The notes beneath the pieces are model-generated. The model searched no databases and was not told the origin of the DNA. It was given only the letters and a program-made list of their open reading frames with translations. The position numbers and the translations under genes were made by a program. Shown here in pieces: positions 12,710 through 23,470 of a stretch of DNA of 64,000 nucleotides. Source of the stretch: Diatrype stigma (lineage: Eukaryota > Ascomycota > Sordariomycetes > Xylariales > Diatrypaceae); NCBI GenBank assembly GCA_022225965.2, contig JAKJXP020000134.1, positions 1 to 64,000 of the forward strand. Direction: 5' to 3'. Numbering within the stretch: position 1 is the first letter of the stretch; every line of letters starts with the position of its first letter.

Positions 12710-13663
12710 ATGCCATCCTACGCCCCCCACAAACCAGCAGCGGCAGCGGCAACGGCCGTGGCCCTACTGCTAGCCGCGGCCGCCGCGCCGCCGGCGCAGG
12801 CGCAGGCGACGAACCCCAGCGCCACAGGGGCGTGCGCACCGACCACGGGCGGCGCGGACGCGTGCGGGCCCAACGGGTCCGAGGCCTGGCTCAACAGCGG
12901 CCTGGACGACCCGGCCAGCGGCTGGAACCCGCCGTTCCTGGACATCAACGGGCTGACGCACATCTCGCTGGACGAGTACTACGCCGGCGTGGGCGCCCCG
13001 TGCCAGCAGTACGACGCCGCGTTCCAGGCCTCGGGCGACAAGTACGGCATCGACCCGGCCGTGCTCGCCTTCATCGCCATGCAGGAGTCGAGCTGCAATG
13101 CCGACGCGGGGAGCCCTACGCCGGGGCTGGTGAGTTTTTTCCTCTTTTTTTTTTTTTTTTTTTCTTTTTTTTCGATTGCTTCCTTTCTCCCTTTCTCCCT
13201 TTCCCCCTTCCCCGCCCTGCTTCAGTTTCAAGAATATACGGTTGCATAGCGAGCGCAAAAGCAAGTCTAACGGCCCAAAAAGATGCAATGCAGCCCGGGC
13301 AATTGCCAGAACGGGCAGGACCAGTGCCAGTACCCGGTGGAGGACAACGTGGACTGCGGGGCGTGGTACCTGCAGCAGCAGCTGGCGGCGTCGGGCGGCA
13401 ACGCGGTGCACGCGCTCGGGGCGTACAACGGCTGGTTCACGGCGGGCGACGGGGGCGCCGGCCAGAACGGCGGCCGCGGCCTGACCGAGGACTACCCCTG
13501 CGGCGACGCCGGCCGCGCCAACGGCATGCCCCAGAACCTCGACTACCTCCACCAGACCCTCAACGGCTGGTTCCAGGGCTACGACGTCTACGGCGACGAC
13601 GCCGGCCTGGTCGGCGGCAAGTACGCCTGTCAGGGCACGTGCGATAATGGGGGGCTTTGCTAG
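12710..13663 (+). CDS. Secreted lysozyme-like (SLT-fold, GH23-like) protein
   Basis: Two exons (12710-13129 and 13283-13663) give 266 residues. Residues 1-31 form an Ala-rich signal peptide ending AQA. The following domain has the lytic transglycosylase/goose-lysozyme pattern: a helix DPAVLAFIAMQESSCN with the likely catalytic glutamate E126, then TPGLMQCSPGNC, joined exactly at the splice site. Many cysteines in the mature part suggest disulfides and an extracellular place. Such proteins cleave peptidoglycan in bacteria; a fungal one may act against bacteria, which is inference. The coding part is extremely GC-rich, with runs of Ala and Gly. The intron (153 bp) holds long T tracts and a CTAAC branch site just before the acceptor. 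Confidence 0.82.
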
Positions 13664-16569
13664 AGTGGTTTGTAGTGGTTGGTGGTGGTGGAGTTAGGGC
13701 AGGAGGAGGGTAGGGAGGAGGAGTGGGATAGATCACAGTAGGGGAGGGGGAGAAAGGGGGGGTGCTGCTGACTATCGAGGTAGGTGGAGACCAGAAAATC
13801 AGGGGATGGAAAGGGTTTGGAGTTCGCGTGCTTTGAGTATATATTAGTGTATAGCATATTATCACGGTATTGGCAGGACCCTCTTTTCTTACCCTTCAAT
13901 GTTGCCCACTATCTTCTCGAAGTTCAACATGGGAAAATGTGGATTATAGCAGTAACATGGAGCCAATTCGCCGGTTGGTCTAAGTACCTATATATGAAGG
14001 GTCCCTTCACCCTCAAGTACCCAAGGAGGCGGGGGCGTTGGCCTTCTAGTCACTACCTATGTACACCACTAGCCTACGGATATAAAGCAGCTACTGGTTA
14101 CCTTCTATGCTATAATGGAAAATCCCGTGACAATGCGGAAGTGCTGGGTCTGATTTTATCTGCTTGTAAGACGTGCTTTTTTATACAAGAGATATAGCAC
14201 AGTTTCGGCAGGTGAGAACCTTTCTGCAGTCTTCTTAACGATGTCACATGCAGATTGAAAAACACAATATAACTTCTAGCTTATCCAGATTAGACAGACA
14301 GGTATCTCGCATATGTAAACTCAGAAGGCAGCTGCACGGTGAGCAATCATACTATCACGTTCCATTCCTTAAACGCAGACCACTATCTTTACATAAAATT
14401 AGCACGGCCTTCACGGGGCTGACGGGCCATGACGCGATACCTATTTGGCGTTGTATCCACGTGTTATATCTGGCTGACAGTTGGGTCGAGATTAACAGTT
14501 CTTCCACCGCGACAATAAACAAGATTAACATGAATAGGGGCTGCGGTCTCCACTCCAAGTACACCTAGGACTGGCGTTTTTCGACGTGCCAAAAATCCTA
14601 TTCGGCACTCACAAATGGAGAAGTCCATATGTAGTGAAGAATTCAGAGAGTACGCGTGATATGGATTTTCCTAACTCGAAATTTACGCATCAAGATTCCC
14701 GTAATCAGAGACAAGGCTATCAAACCATAGACTATACCAGCAGACACGTGCGCAGATTCTCCCAGTACCCAGCTCTTGACAGTTCGTTCTCACCGCCGCA
14801 AGACTAGCCAAGTCTGATGGTATATGCAGAAAGTTACCGCAGTGGTGAAACCATCTTAGAGCAGTATCATACTTATCAAAGATAGTATGGGAAAGGTCTG
14901 AGAAGCAAGTAGAGCCGGCCATGGCCAATAGATTTGATTAGCAAACTTTAAAGATCTCGATAGTTGGCGGTAGACCTTTCAAACTTGATGTCTTCGATAG
15001 GAAAATGCCGAAATCTAGAGTTTCCGGTCATCAACAAGAGCCACCTATGTCAGCTCACCGGCTTCACAGCGAAGCTTATGTTTGAGTCAACTGTGGTACT
15101 GTACTACGCATCCATGAAGTCTAGAGCACTGAGGAAGTTACGGTGTGGCATTTTCATGTCACAAAAGACCTCATATCGGGCTGCTCTGATACGCAGATAG
15201 TTCGTCTTGCTTTCACCTTACCCCTTCATTCGACTGACTGTATTAAGGTAACGGACGAAGTGCCACCATCAAAGAAACGTGGGTTAGCTATTACCTATGG
15301 TGTGCCGACCTTGGCGTAGCCGAAGATTGGGGAAAATGGCGGACAGGGAAAGTGCATTTCTTCGTGAACCAGCCAAGGCCCGAGTTCACGGACGTTGGTC
15401 AAGAGTCTCCATGCGGGACGCTGCATACTGACTTATAAATTGATTAATAACCAACGCATGGATGGCACAGGCGCGGATCGAGATGTAGAGTCCAAGGTGC
15501 TCGCCACAGGCTTACTTACCACAACTCCTGCGCAGATTTCCGGCAATCCAGGGTGAAGCACTAGCATCGCTATCTCTTGACTGCTTCTCAGGCCTCTCTT
15601 GCAAGTATCGGTGTGTTCACCGCATACTGATACCGACTTAATCATTCAAACTCTGCTAGCAGAGCTAATCGCAGCTCTGCTGACATTGGTATTATATAGT
15701 GGCAGCCGTGAGACACCACAACGGCATATTTGGCGGGCGCGGGATACCGTCCCATCGAGGCCCGGTCTTCACCGTTGATCTACTTGGGTAACACTGCATC
15801 GTTTTGGCTCCTTGGCAGCGAACAGCTCCCGTCCGTCTCTTCCAGGAGCCGTTTATAATCTCCTTTCGGTACCCCTCGCGAAGACCCATATTCAGAAACG
15901 AATGACGAATGGAAAACGTACAATCGGCGCACTGTTAGTTATTTTCCTGCATGTCAGCATGTGTAACACCCCTTTCTCCTTCCTCCTATTATATATACTC
16001 TAGCCATTGTGCCGTTGTTATTCCTGCCACCAACGTGCATCGTGTCGATCCATGCCGCACGCACAGATGCCTGTGCCCCCCTGGAATTATAGACAATAGC
16101 TTATAGAAGCCCCTGGCCATCCAGACGTAGTCTAGAATGTGCATCTCCGCCCTCTTGCAGCAAGCTGAAATCGCGTGTAGAGGTTGCATTCCCGTGCAGC
16201 CAGAGCCGCGATGTGGGGAATTTCAGCTGCCATGGGGGCGAATGAACAACGACTCACCCAGAAAGGGGGTGAAGGGGTGACGGCGGTGTCTTGCTAGAGC
16301 ACCAACCCAATGCAGTTTATAGGATCTTATATTGGTTGATATTGGAAGAAAGAACGGTATGTGAAGCTCTGCATCGAGGAGTGGTATAGAGTAGAGAGGC
16401 TAACCCCAAGATGATTCTCTGCTCCTCTATAAAGCCGCGCCCGACTCTCGACAGGTCTTCCTCACAAAGTTACGGTAATTATCCACCCGTCCTTTCATCC
16501 ATTCACCCATCCATATATATTCATCGCTAGAACTTAGGAGCCCAGAATCCCTCACTTCTGTGATCATCC
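13664..16569. other. Gene-poor, AT-richer stretch
   Basis: About 2.9 kb. The first 150 bases after the lysozyme-like gene are G-rich on the plus strand (GGTGG, GGGAGG runs). From about 13900 to 15700 the base composition turns AT-rich, with many short broken frames, as in decayed repeats. No transposon domain can be recognised. The final 140 bases carry the terpene synthase promoter. Confidence 0.5.
16428..16433 (+). promoter_or_regulatory. Probable TATA box of the terpene synthase gene
   Basis: TATAAA within CTCTATAAAGCC, 137 bp before the ATG at 16570, followed by a GC-rich segment. Position and context fit a fungal core promoter; no transcript evidence is available. Confidence 0.5.
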
Positions 16570-18387
16570 ATGATGTGCGGCGAGAACGAGAGGGAAGCTC
16601 TAGCCAAGAGGCTCAAGGGGCAAAAGCTCGTCATCCCGAACATGCAGCCGATATTCGCAAATTGGCCAGGCGGGCAGAACGAGAACTACCCGGAGATCAA
16701 AGCAGTTTTTGATAAGGAGTTTCGGACGTAGGTATCTCACCTGCGCCTTCGCACTCTCTCAAACCTCCCCCCCCCTCCTCTCTTTCTATCAAAAACGAAA
16801 CGAAGAGGTTTCTATAGAGTGGAGGATGTACGCTTATCAAAGGTTCATCCAGAATGCTCTTAGACGAGGAGAAAATGCGGGCGGCAAACCCGGCACATCT
16901 CGCGGCCACGTACGCTTCCCCCCCCCCCCCTGTACCCCGCCCCCTCTTGGGCGGGACTTCTCTTCTCCTCCTAACAGCACAACGCAGTTGGTGGCCCACC
17001 GCGACGAAACGGCGGTACCGCGTCCTGACAGACTTCATCATCTGGTTCTGCGTCTGGGACGATGCCATCGAACAGCTCGGGACCAGCGACCAAAACCATA
17101 ACCGGGGCGCGGCAGAGCGCCTGCGCGCCGAGACCAAGGCCTTCGTTAAGGAGGTGTTGTTATCGCCGGCGGCGACGGCGGCGACGGCGGCTGCAGTGGC
17201 GGGGAACAAAGGGGCGAATCATGTCACCGCTCCAAACCCGCTGCTTATAAGTCTTGGAAGCATTGGCGAGGAATTGCGTACTAATCTCGACGAGGGTAAG
17301 TTTCTAGGGGGGTAGGGGCTGGTTTAGCCCCTTTTCTCCCCCCACTCTTTATTATTTTCCCTTATTCTTCTTCTGCCCTCCTTCTACCTCATCATACCGC
17401 CCCTCGGGTGCATTTGTGCTGATATCGAGAATGGAACGATGATAGAGCAGCGAGGTGCCCTCGCTGGCTATTTCGACAAGTACATCGACGCGACACAGCT
17501 CGAGGCCGAGGCGGACCAGGGCACGGACATACCCAGTCTGGAGAAGTACTGGGAGGTGAGGAAGCTATCGAGCGGCATGCCTCTCCTCCTCGGGCTTTCT
17601 GAGTAAGTCCACCAGAAGAAACATTTGGCCATCTCGTAAAGCGGGATCGGGAGGGACAGAGGGGACAAGCGGGAGATGAGCTGACTCAACGGTTTGTTGT
17701 CTCGAAGGTACGCGCACCAGATCAAGCTACCCATCCGCCCAGTAAACTCGACCCAGTACCGAGAGCTGTGGGATACCGCCATCGTGATAAATTCCATGTA
17801 CGTACGTCCATCTCGGGTCTGACCTCCGCATATGTCATATGTCGCACCGTTGACAGAAACGAATTGTATCTAGCGTGAATGATCTCATCTCATTCAAGAA
17901 GGAGATGGTAAGATTGAAATCATCAACCTGTCATAATGTCTTTCCCAAGTAGGTCCCACGTCTTACCAAAGCTAACACAACCCCATTATCTCTCTTTGCA
18001 GAAGGCGGGAAGTCTCCTCAGTTCCGTTGCCATACTCTACCATCAGCTCGACGACCTCGACGCAGCAGTACAGATCTCTCTGGACCACCTGAAGGAATTG
18101 GTCAGTGAGTTCGATCGGACCGCAGAAGCAGTACTCAGGAGCGTTCCTGCCGGCTCCAGTGAGTTTTATGCGGTCTCCAAGGACATTGACTCGATGAGGA
18201 CGGTGAACACGGGAAACCTCAACTGGAGGTACGTTTTGCATCCCGAACTCCATAGCACCCTTGATTTTCTATTTTCTTCCTCCTCCTCGTGTGCTAGATG
18301 GCTAATACTACTAACAGTTTGCAGTCCAAGCGCTATGGGGTCGCGGAAGGGATGAAAGAGACAGGGGAGATTGAGTTCTTCTTATGA
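16570..18387 (+). CDS. Class I terpene synthase (sesquiterpene cyclase-like)
   Basis: Eight exons are deduced: 16570-16727, 16853-16909, 16988-17295, 17446-17602, 17708-17797, 17874-17907, 18002-18228 and 18318-18387, giving 366 residues. The family marks are all present: AATWWP, an aspartate-rich metal motif DDAIE at 96-100, the NSE/DTE motif N259-D-L-I-S263-F-K-K-E267, and the C-terminal R349-Y350 pair. This is the layout of bacterial-type (pentalenene-synthase-like) fungal cyclases, which ionise a prenyl diphosphate, usually farnesyl diphosphate, with three magnesium ions. The product cannot be predicted. An Ala-rich insertion coded by GGCGAC-type repeats sits near residue 147 on. The second intron contains a long C run. 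The copper transporter, L44 and a P450 follow. Confidence 0.9.
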
Positions 18388-18794
18388 AGTCACGAATTGA
18401 AGTGTCATGTCGAGAGGCCCCCAAGTATCTGGTTTATTCCACGTGATTCAGGCGAAAATAGACAGACATAGCGCGTACACGGGGTGTCGGGTTCTCCAGG
18501 TGACACAGCTTGTAGCATCATGCGGTATTTTCTAGCTAAAATCCAAGCTCTAGGTATTAAGTACATAAGGTGTGGTGTGTCTGGTGGATAAGTCTAGGAT
18601 ATCAGTTGAACATAAGCGTGGAACTTTTGCTCTTCATTCATCCAACCCCCTAGTAACAGCGTTAAGTCGTGATGTTCAACTCGCGACAACGCCCCCTTCC
18701 CCACAGAGGGGGGCTAGAAAACCCTTCAAAAGAAAAAAGAAAAAAATTGCTATACTCCATGCTCGATGCATTGTCTAGCCTCGGGGCAGACGAT
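18388..18794. other. Short convergent intergenic region
   Basis: About 400 bp between the ends of the plus-strand terpene synthase and the minus-strand copper transporter. An A-rich run near 18725-18747 may serve as a 3' end signal. No gene is seen. Confidence 0.5.
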
Positions 18795-19602
18795 CTAGTG
18801 GCCCCCTTCCGCGAGGGTGTCATATCTGCCAACAACGAGACTGCCGAGGAATGTTCCTGCTAGGACAGCTAGGAAGTAGCCCACGTTCATCGTCATCACC
18901 GCCAACATGCTGCATCGATCGCCGTCAGCTCCCATGTAACATACAGAAGGATCAGACCAGCCAGACTACGCCTGGCAAATCACAGCATATGATGACAATT
19001 TGAACGAACTCAGCTAGGTGGTTCACTTACAGGAGATAGCCCACCCCAGCCAGACAGGTGTCCAGTAGGGCGCGCACGGGGTCGACGGACAGCCGCCAGG
19101 GGCGGACGCCGCGATGGTGATGGGGCCGCTTCTTCTGCAGGACGACGACATCCTCCTCGACGCCGTCCTCGGTCAGCAGCGTGGCGCGCTTTCCTAGATT
19201 TCCACCACCACCGCCGCCGCCGCTGCTGCTGTCCTCCTGCGAGGTGGTCTTGGACAGGGGCAGGGGCGGCTTGCCGTCGACGATGACGTACCGCCGCTGG
19301 AGCTCGCGGTCCAGCCACCGGGCCTCGGCGAGGGCTTTCGCGGCGATCAGCACGCGCAGGACGACGCCCAGGAGGATCAGGAAGAGGATGGTGCCGGCGT
19401 AGGCGCCGCTGGTCGTCGGGGTCCACGCTGCCGAGTAGAGCGGCGTGGACATGTCGGTTTGGAAGAGGCCCATGTGCATCGATGATGAGGATGATGAGGA
19501 TGAGCTAGAATTTGAGTCGCCCGACATGTCCATGTCCATGTCGTCCATGTTCATGGTCATCATAGAGTCGTCGTGGCGTGGCAAGGCCATCGTGATAGGC
19601 AT
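18795..19602 (-). CDS. Ctr family copper transporter
   Basis: Two exons on the minus strand (19602-19031 and 18909-18795) give 228 residues. The N-terminus is rich in methionine motifs (MTMNMDDMDMDM, MHMG), which bind Cu(I) in this family. The first membrane helix is near residues 72-90, then a long cytosolic loop with Ser and Gly runs. The second helix crosses the splice site and carries MLAVMTMN, matching the MxxxM selectivity filter; the third has GYFLAVLAGTFLG with the GxxxG packing motif. The protein forms trimers and moves Cu(I) into the cytosol, from outside or from the vacuole; plasma-membrane or vacuolar type is not clear. Without exon 2 the third helix would be missing, which supports the splicing. 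Confidence 0.9.
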
Positions 19603-21430
19603 GAGCTTGTAAGCCAGTCGATCTGACAGAGGACGTGATGGTGACTAAGTTGTGGTTGGTGGTGCGTGGTTGGGATGGTTGACAGGTACGTAGAACAGGG
19701 TCCGGGTATTTGCACCGGCTGCGTAGCTATGACGAACGGTACTTTGATGTTATTAGTCTAAAGGTGCGGGATCCAGTCCGCCGATCTGTCGAAAGTATGG
19801 GATCCAGTCCGATGAGCTGTAAGGCTTCACTTGGAACAAGAGGGTCAGTGATCAAGTAGTGCAGTCGTTCGGATTCGAAGGGTCGAAGGCTTCGCTTGCA
19901 GTCGAGAGTAATGGAGGTCCAGGTCCGGGTCCGGCTATTCGTGGATAGGAAGCGAGACTGAATGCCGTATCTAAAATTAGGCGGGAAGAAGGAGCATCAA
20001 ACATAAGAATGACATGAAAGTCTGTGGCACTTGAGTTCTTGAGCGGAATCATCCATCCTCCTGATTGTTATTGTACTCTGGTACTACCAAGGACAACTTA
20101 TCGTGGTTTCACTGCTAATCTAACTTTCGACAGGAAGTCTCGAGCGCCCTTTATCAACACTGAAGGCAATTCAGGGCAGGCATTATCCAGAAGTACATCG
20201 AGTAACAAAGCAACCCCCCAAAAGACCCCCAAAATAGCACGGGATGCATCGAGTTCGCGAGCCACCGGATTGTTCCTTCTTGTCCCTCTTGTCCCTCTTG
20301 TCCGTCCCTCTTTGTCAATTCACAATTCAGCGCAAACTCTCTCAAAGGGCCCCATCGAATAGCCTATGACAAGCAGGGGTGGCGCTTTTGCGCCAAGCCG
20401 GATTAGTGCAGATCTGGCCCCTTTAGATTCAACCTCCCACTGCTGATTGGTCAAACGTGGGCAACTCACCCGAGCCACCAGGTCGGACAGGCTGGGCAGG
20501 CTGGGCGCTCCTGCCTGAGCTGGAAGCAGTGGTACCGAGTGCTCCCGTCTCAGGTCAACTATGGATGTCCGTAGACGAGCTTGTGCATGAGAGTTTGAGC
20601 TTAAATGCCCAGGTGCCTACCTACATTTGTAGGTACCTAGGTAGGTAGACGAAGCCTTCGAAGACTGATATCACTTGACACTTGACAGCTGTGACATTGG
20701 CACACTGCTTAGCATCGGTGGTCCGAGTTCCCGACATCATCAGAAGAGACACTGTTCCAGGAATCAGTTGTGAGACATGATACTCAGCTTGGCCTGATCT
20801 TGGCCACATAATCTCAGGCAATAGCTGAAGGTCTTCCTTTTGGCGGAGCAGAGCGCCTGGAGGCCCATTGCAAGCACATCACAGCACCAGAGTAGGGGAT
20901 CGCTGAAATGCGTTTCGCTTCCGTAGTTATCCTCACAGCCTCAGTTACTCCTATAACTCGTAAGTCGCGGTGGACAAGACGGAAAACTGTGTCTCAAAAC
21001 CAAAGGGATGCGGATGAGTCAGAGTAGGTGATGGGGTTTCTCAGACATTGTGTTACTTGTAGCCATCAGGAAATGGCCACGATATAGACGTTAGTACATA
21101 GTACACACGGTAGTTCCATACCCGCTAAATAGGTTAAATAGGATTACATAATGATGGTGATCTGAAATCCACGTGACATGACCAACTAGAGATCTCTGGC
21201 TAAGCGCAGCGCCGATGGTTAAACCCCGGCAGTTTCCCTCTCGGAACACCAAGCCAGTCCCCACCTGCACTTGTGCACACCAGGCAAATCCCACCAGACA
21301 ATTGCGAAATTCTTCGTCTCTTGAGTGAAATTTCCGATAACAACACCACACCATCCCCATCATCACGCCCGCCCACTCCGCCGACACGACACACCCCAGC
21401 ACCCCAGCACCCCAGCAAAAGGTCGCAAAA
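19603..21430. other. Divergent intergenic region, CTR to L44
   Basis: About 1.8 kb between divergent genes, so it holds two promoters. Direct repeats GGATCCAGTCCG (near 19770 and 19800) and CCTACCTACATTTGTAGGTACCTAGGTAGGTAG-like palindromes (20615-20650) are seen. CTTGTCCCT triplicates near 20279-20303. No gene is supported. Confidence 0.5.
21393..21416 (+). repeat. Three ACCCCAGC repeats before the L44 start
   Basis: Three perfect 8-bp units end 14 bp before the ATG of the ribosomal protein gene, so they probably lie in the mRNA leader or at the start site. A C-rich leader would suit a ribosomal protein gene, but the role is inferred. Confidence 0.6.
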
Positions 21431-22065
21431 ATGGTGAACATCCCGAAGACGAGAAAGACCTACTGCCGCGGCAGCGACTGCAAGAAGCACACGCTTCACA
21501 AGGTCACCCAGTACAGTACGTAGCTGCGCCAGAGCATCCCGTCGTCCAGACATCCCGTCATCTCCACCACCACATATTACCCCCACACGCGCGCCGCGGC
21601 GACTTGGAGGGAGAGCATGGAAGAGAGAATTGGAGGGGAGAGGAGAGGAGAGGAGAGGGCGGGAATAGAACATTACATGCAAACACGAAGAAGAAGAAGA
21701 ACATTGGCTGACGCAACTTCCACTCCAACAGAGGCGGGCAAGGCTTCTGCCTTCGCGCAGGGTAAGCGTCGATACGACCGCAAGCAGTCCGGTTACGGTG
21801 GTCAGACCAAGCCCGTTTTCCACAAGAAGGCGAAGACGACCAAGAAGATCGTTCTGCGATTAGAGTGCTCCTCCTGCAAGCAGAAGAAGCAGCTGCCCCT
21901 CAAGCGATGCAAGCACTTCGAGCTCGGGTACGTCATGATGTTTCCTCCATATCCTATCTATATCCTGTCGAGGCGACAGCAAACTGTGCCCTGCGCGCGA
22001 TGTGCTAACGGGAGTCGATCAACAGTGGTGACAAGAAGACGAAGGGTGCGGCTCTCGTCTTCTAA
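21431..22065 (+). CDS. RPL42: 60S ribosomal protein L44 (eL42)
   Basis: Three exons (21431-21515, 21732-21927, 22026-22065) give 106 residues, the exact length of the family. The protein starts [12 protein letters not shown], has the conserved zinc-binding pairs (CRGSDC near the start, CSSCKQKK and CKH later), the [12 protein letters not shown] segment and ends GAALVF. It is a cytosolic large-subunit protein near the tRNA exit site. P56 lies in [11 protein letters not shown]; proline here, rather than glutamine, is the form linked in yeasts to cycloheximide sensitivity. The first intron is long (216 bp), as is common in ribosomal protein genes. Confidence 0.97.
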
Positions 22066-23470
22066 GCTTGTGGTTGTTGTTGCATGTTGTTGTGCGGTCG
22101 ATCGTCGAGGGCAAATACCTTACGGAAGGGAGGAGGAAAAAGGATCAGCATAACGATGGCCATGAAGGTCGGCACCCCACGGAGCCCGCGCGCGGAGAGA
22201 ATGCCCACATCCGCGGCGATGGCCTCGTTGACATGGAGGGAAATGCCCGGTTGGCAGGGTCGGTCTACGCTTTCTGCATGGAATTACTAGGTCTGGAGTT
22301 CGGTCTCGCTTTACCAATAGAACTCGCAGTTGGTCTGCGGATTCGTGCCCGATGCCTCCTCTATTACTACGACGATGCTTCCTCTCCAAAGGCGGTCTCT
22401 CTCTTTTTCATGTGACTTAGCATTGATGATGTTACTACGACGTTCATGTGCTAGCTGTTTCCTTTCCCGAATGAAATATCCTATCGGACTTGGGCTGAAT
22501 GATGCACCCGAACTTCTGTGCAGCACAGGGGCGCCGCCACCAAGATCCAATGCATTTCAGCACTGGCCACCGATATGTAGAAGGAAGCGGTGGCTACGGT
22601 ACAGTGCCGTAATTCTTGATTGCATCGCATCATGCCCGTTGCAGCCATCGTCCGGACCAGGCAACAACCCGTGATTGACGCCGAACAACGGGCCTGGAGG
22701 TGTTGGAATTGTAAAATACTAGATCCCCGAACCCTAACTATCGGAGCTGTCGGTATGGGGACCGGCAACCCGGCCAACGGCTTCCGTTCCGCTTCAATGA
22801 ATTAGGTTTCATCGGCTCCCGCTAATCCCGGAGGCGTGACATAACTAATTGCCCATGCTGCAAGGAGAATACGAATACGGCGGGTGGTGATCGTGATGAT
22901 TGATCAATTACTGGTGATCCTTGAACCTTGACAAACGCCACCCCCATCCTGAGCGGCTACTACATACCCGGATAGGCATACGTGCTACATGCTAAGCTCT
23001 TCTCCCTATCCCCCTCTGCCCCTCCTTATTACCCCCTCCTCGCATAAGGAAAGAAAACCCCCGGATAGGGTCGCATGGGCCTTCAGGTAGGACAACTGGA
23101 ATTGTGTCATCGCCAGAAGCTGATTTGTTGATGCTCTGCAACTCCTGACGTCGGTCGAGTCCGTCCATGATGGTCATAGTTAGATAGGTGGGTAGTGTAT
23201 AGTAACGTGAGACCCCCTGTGGAGAAAAGCTGGCCTGCCCAGCCAGCCTATACCAGCTATACCAACCTGCCTCTGACCAATAAGCACGGGTCTATCTCAA
23301 CTTACTCGGGTATTTATCAACCAAGCATCCTCGAGCATCCCTCGTGATTCTGCATTGTTGTTATTTTGGTCACTAGATTTCATTTACGAGTCGTTGTTTG
23401 TATACCCGACGTCCAAAACAAATAGGGATAGGAACAGGTCAAGTTAATCGGGGGAAATACTCCGCTAAAC
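22066..23470. other. Intergenic, L44 to P450
   Basis: About 1.4 kb between two plus-strand genes. It carries the L44 3' region and the P450 promoter. Nothing else is recognisable. Confidence 0.5.

Noticed and set aside
14248..14568. 106-codon frame in the AT-rich stretch after the lysozyme-like gene
   Set aside because: No domain and no coding-type composition; probably chance or decayed repeat.
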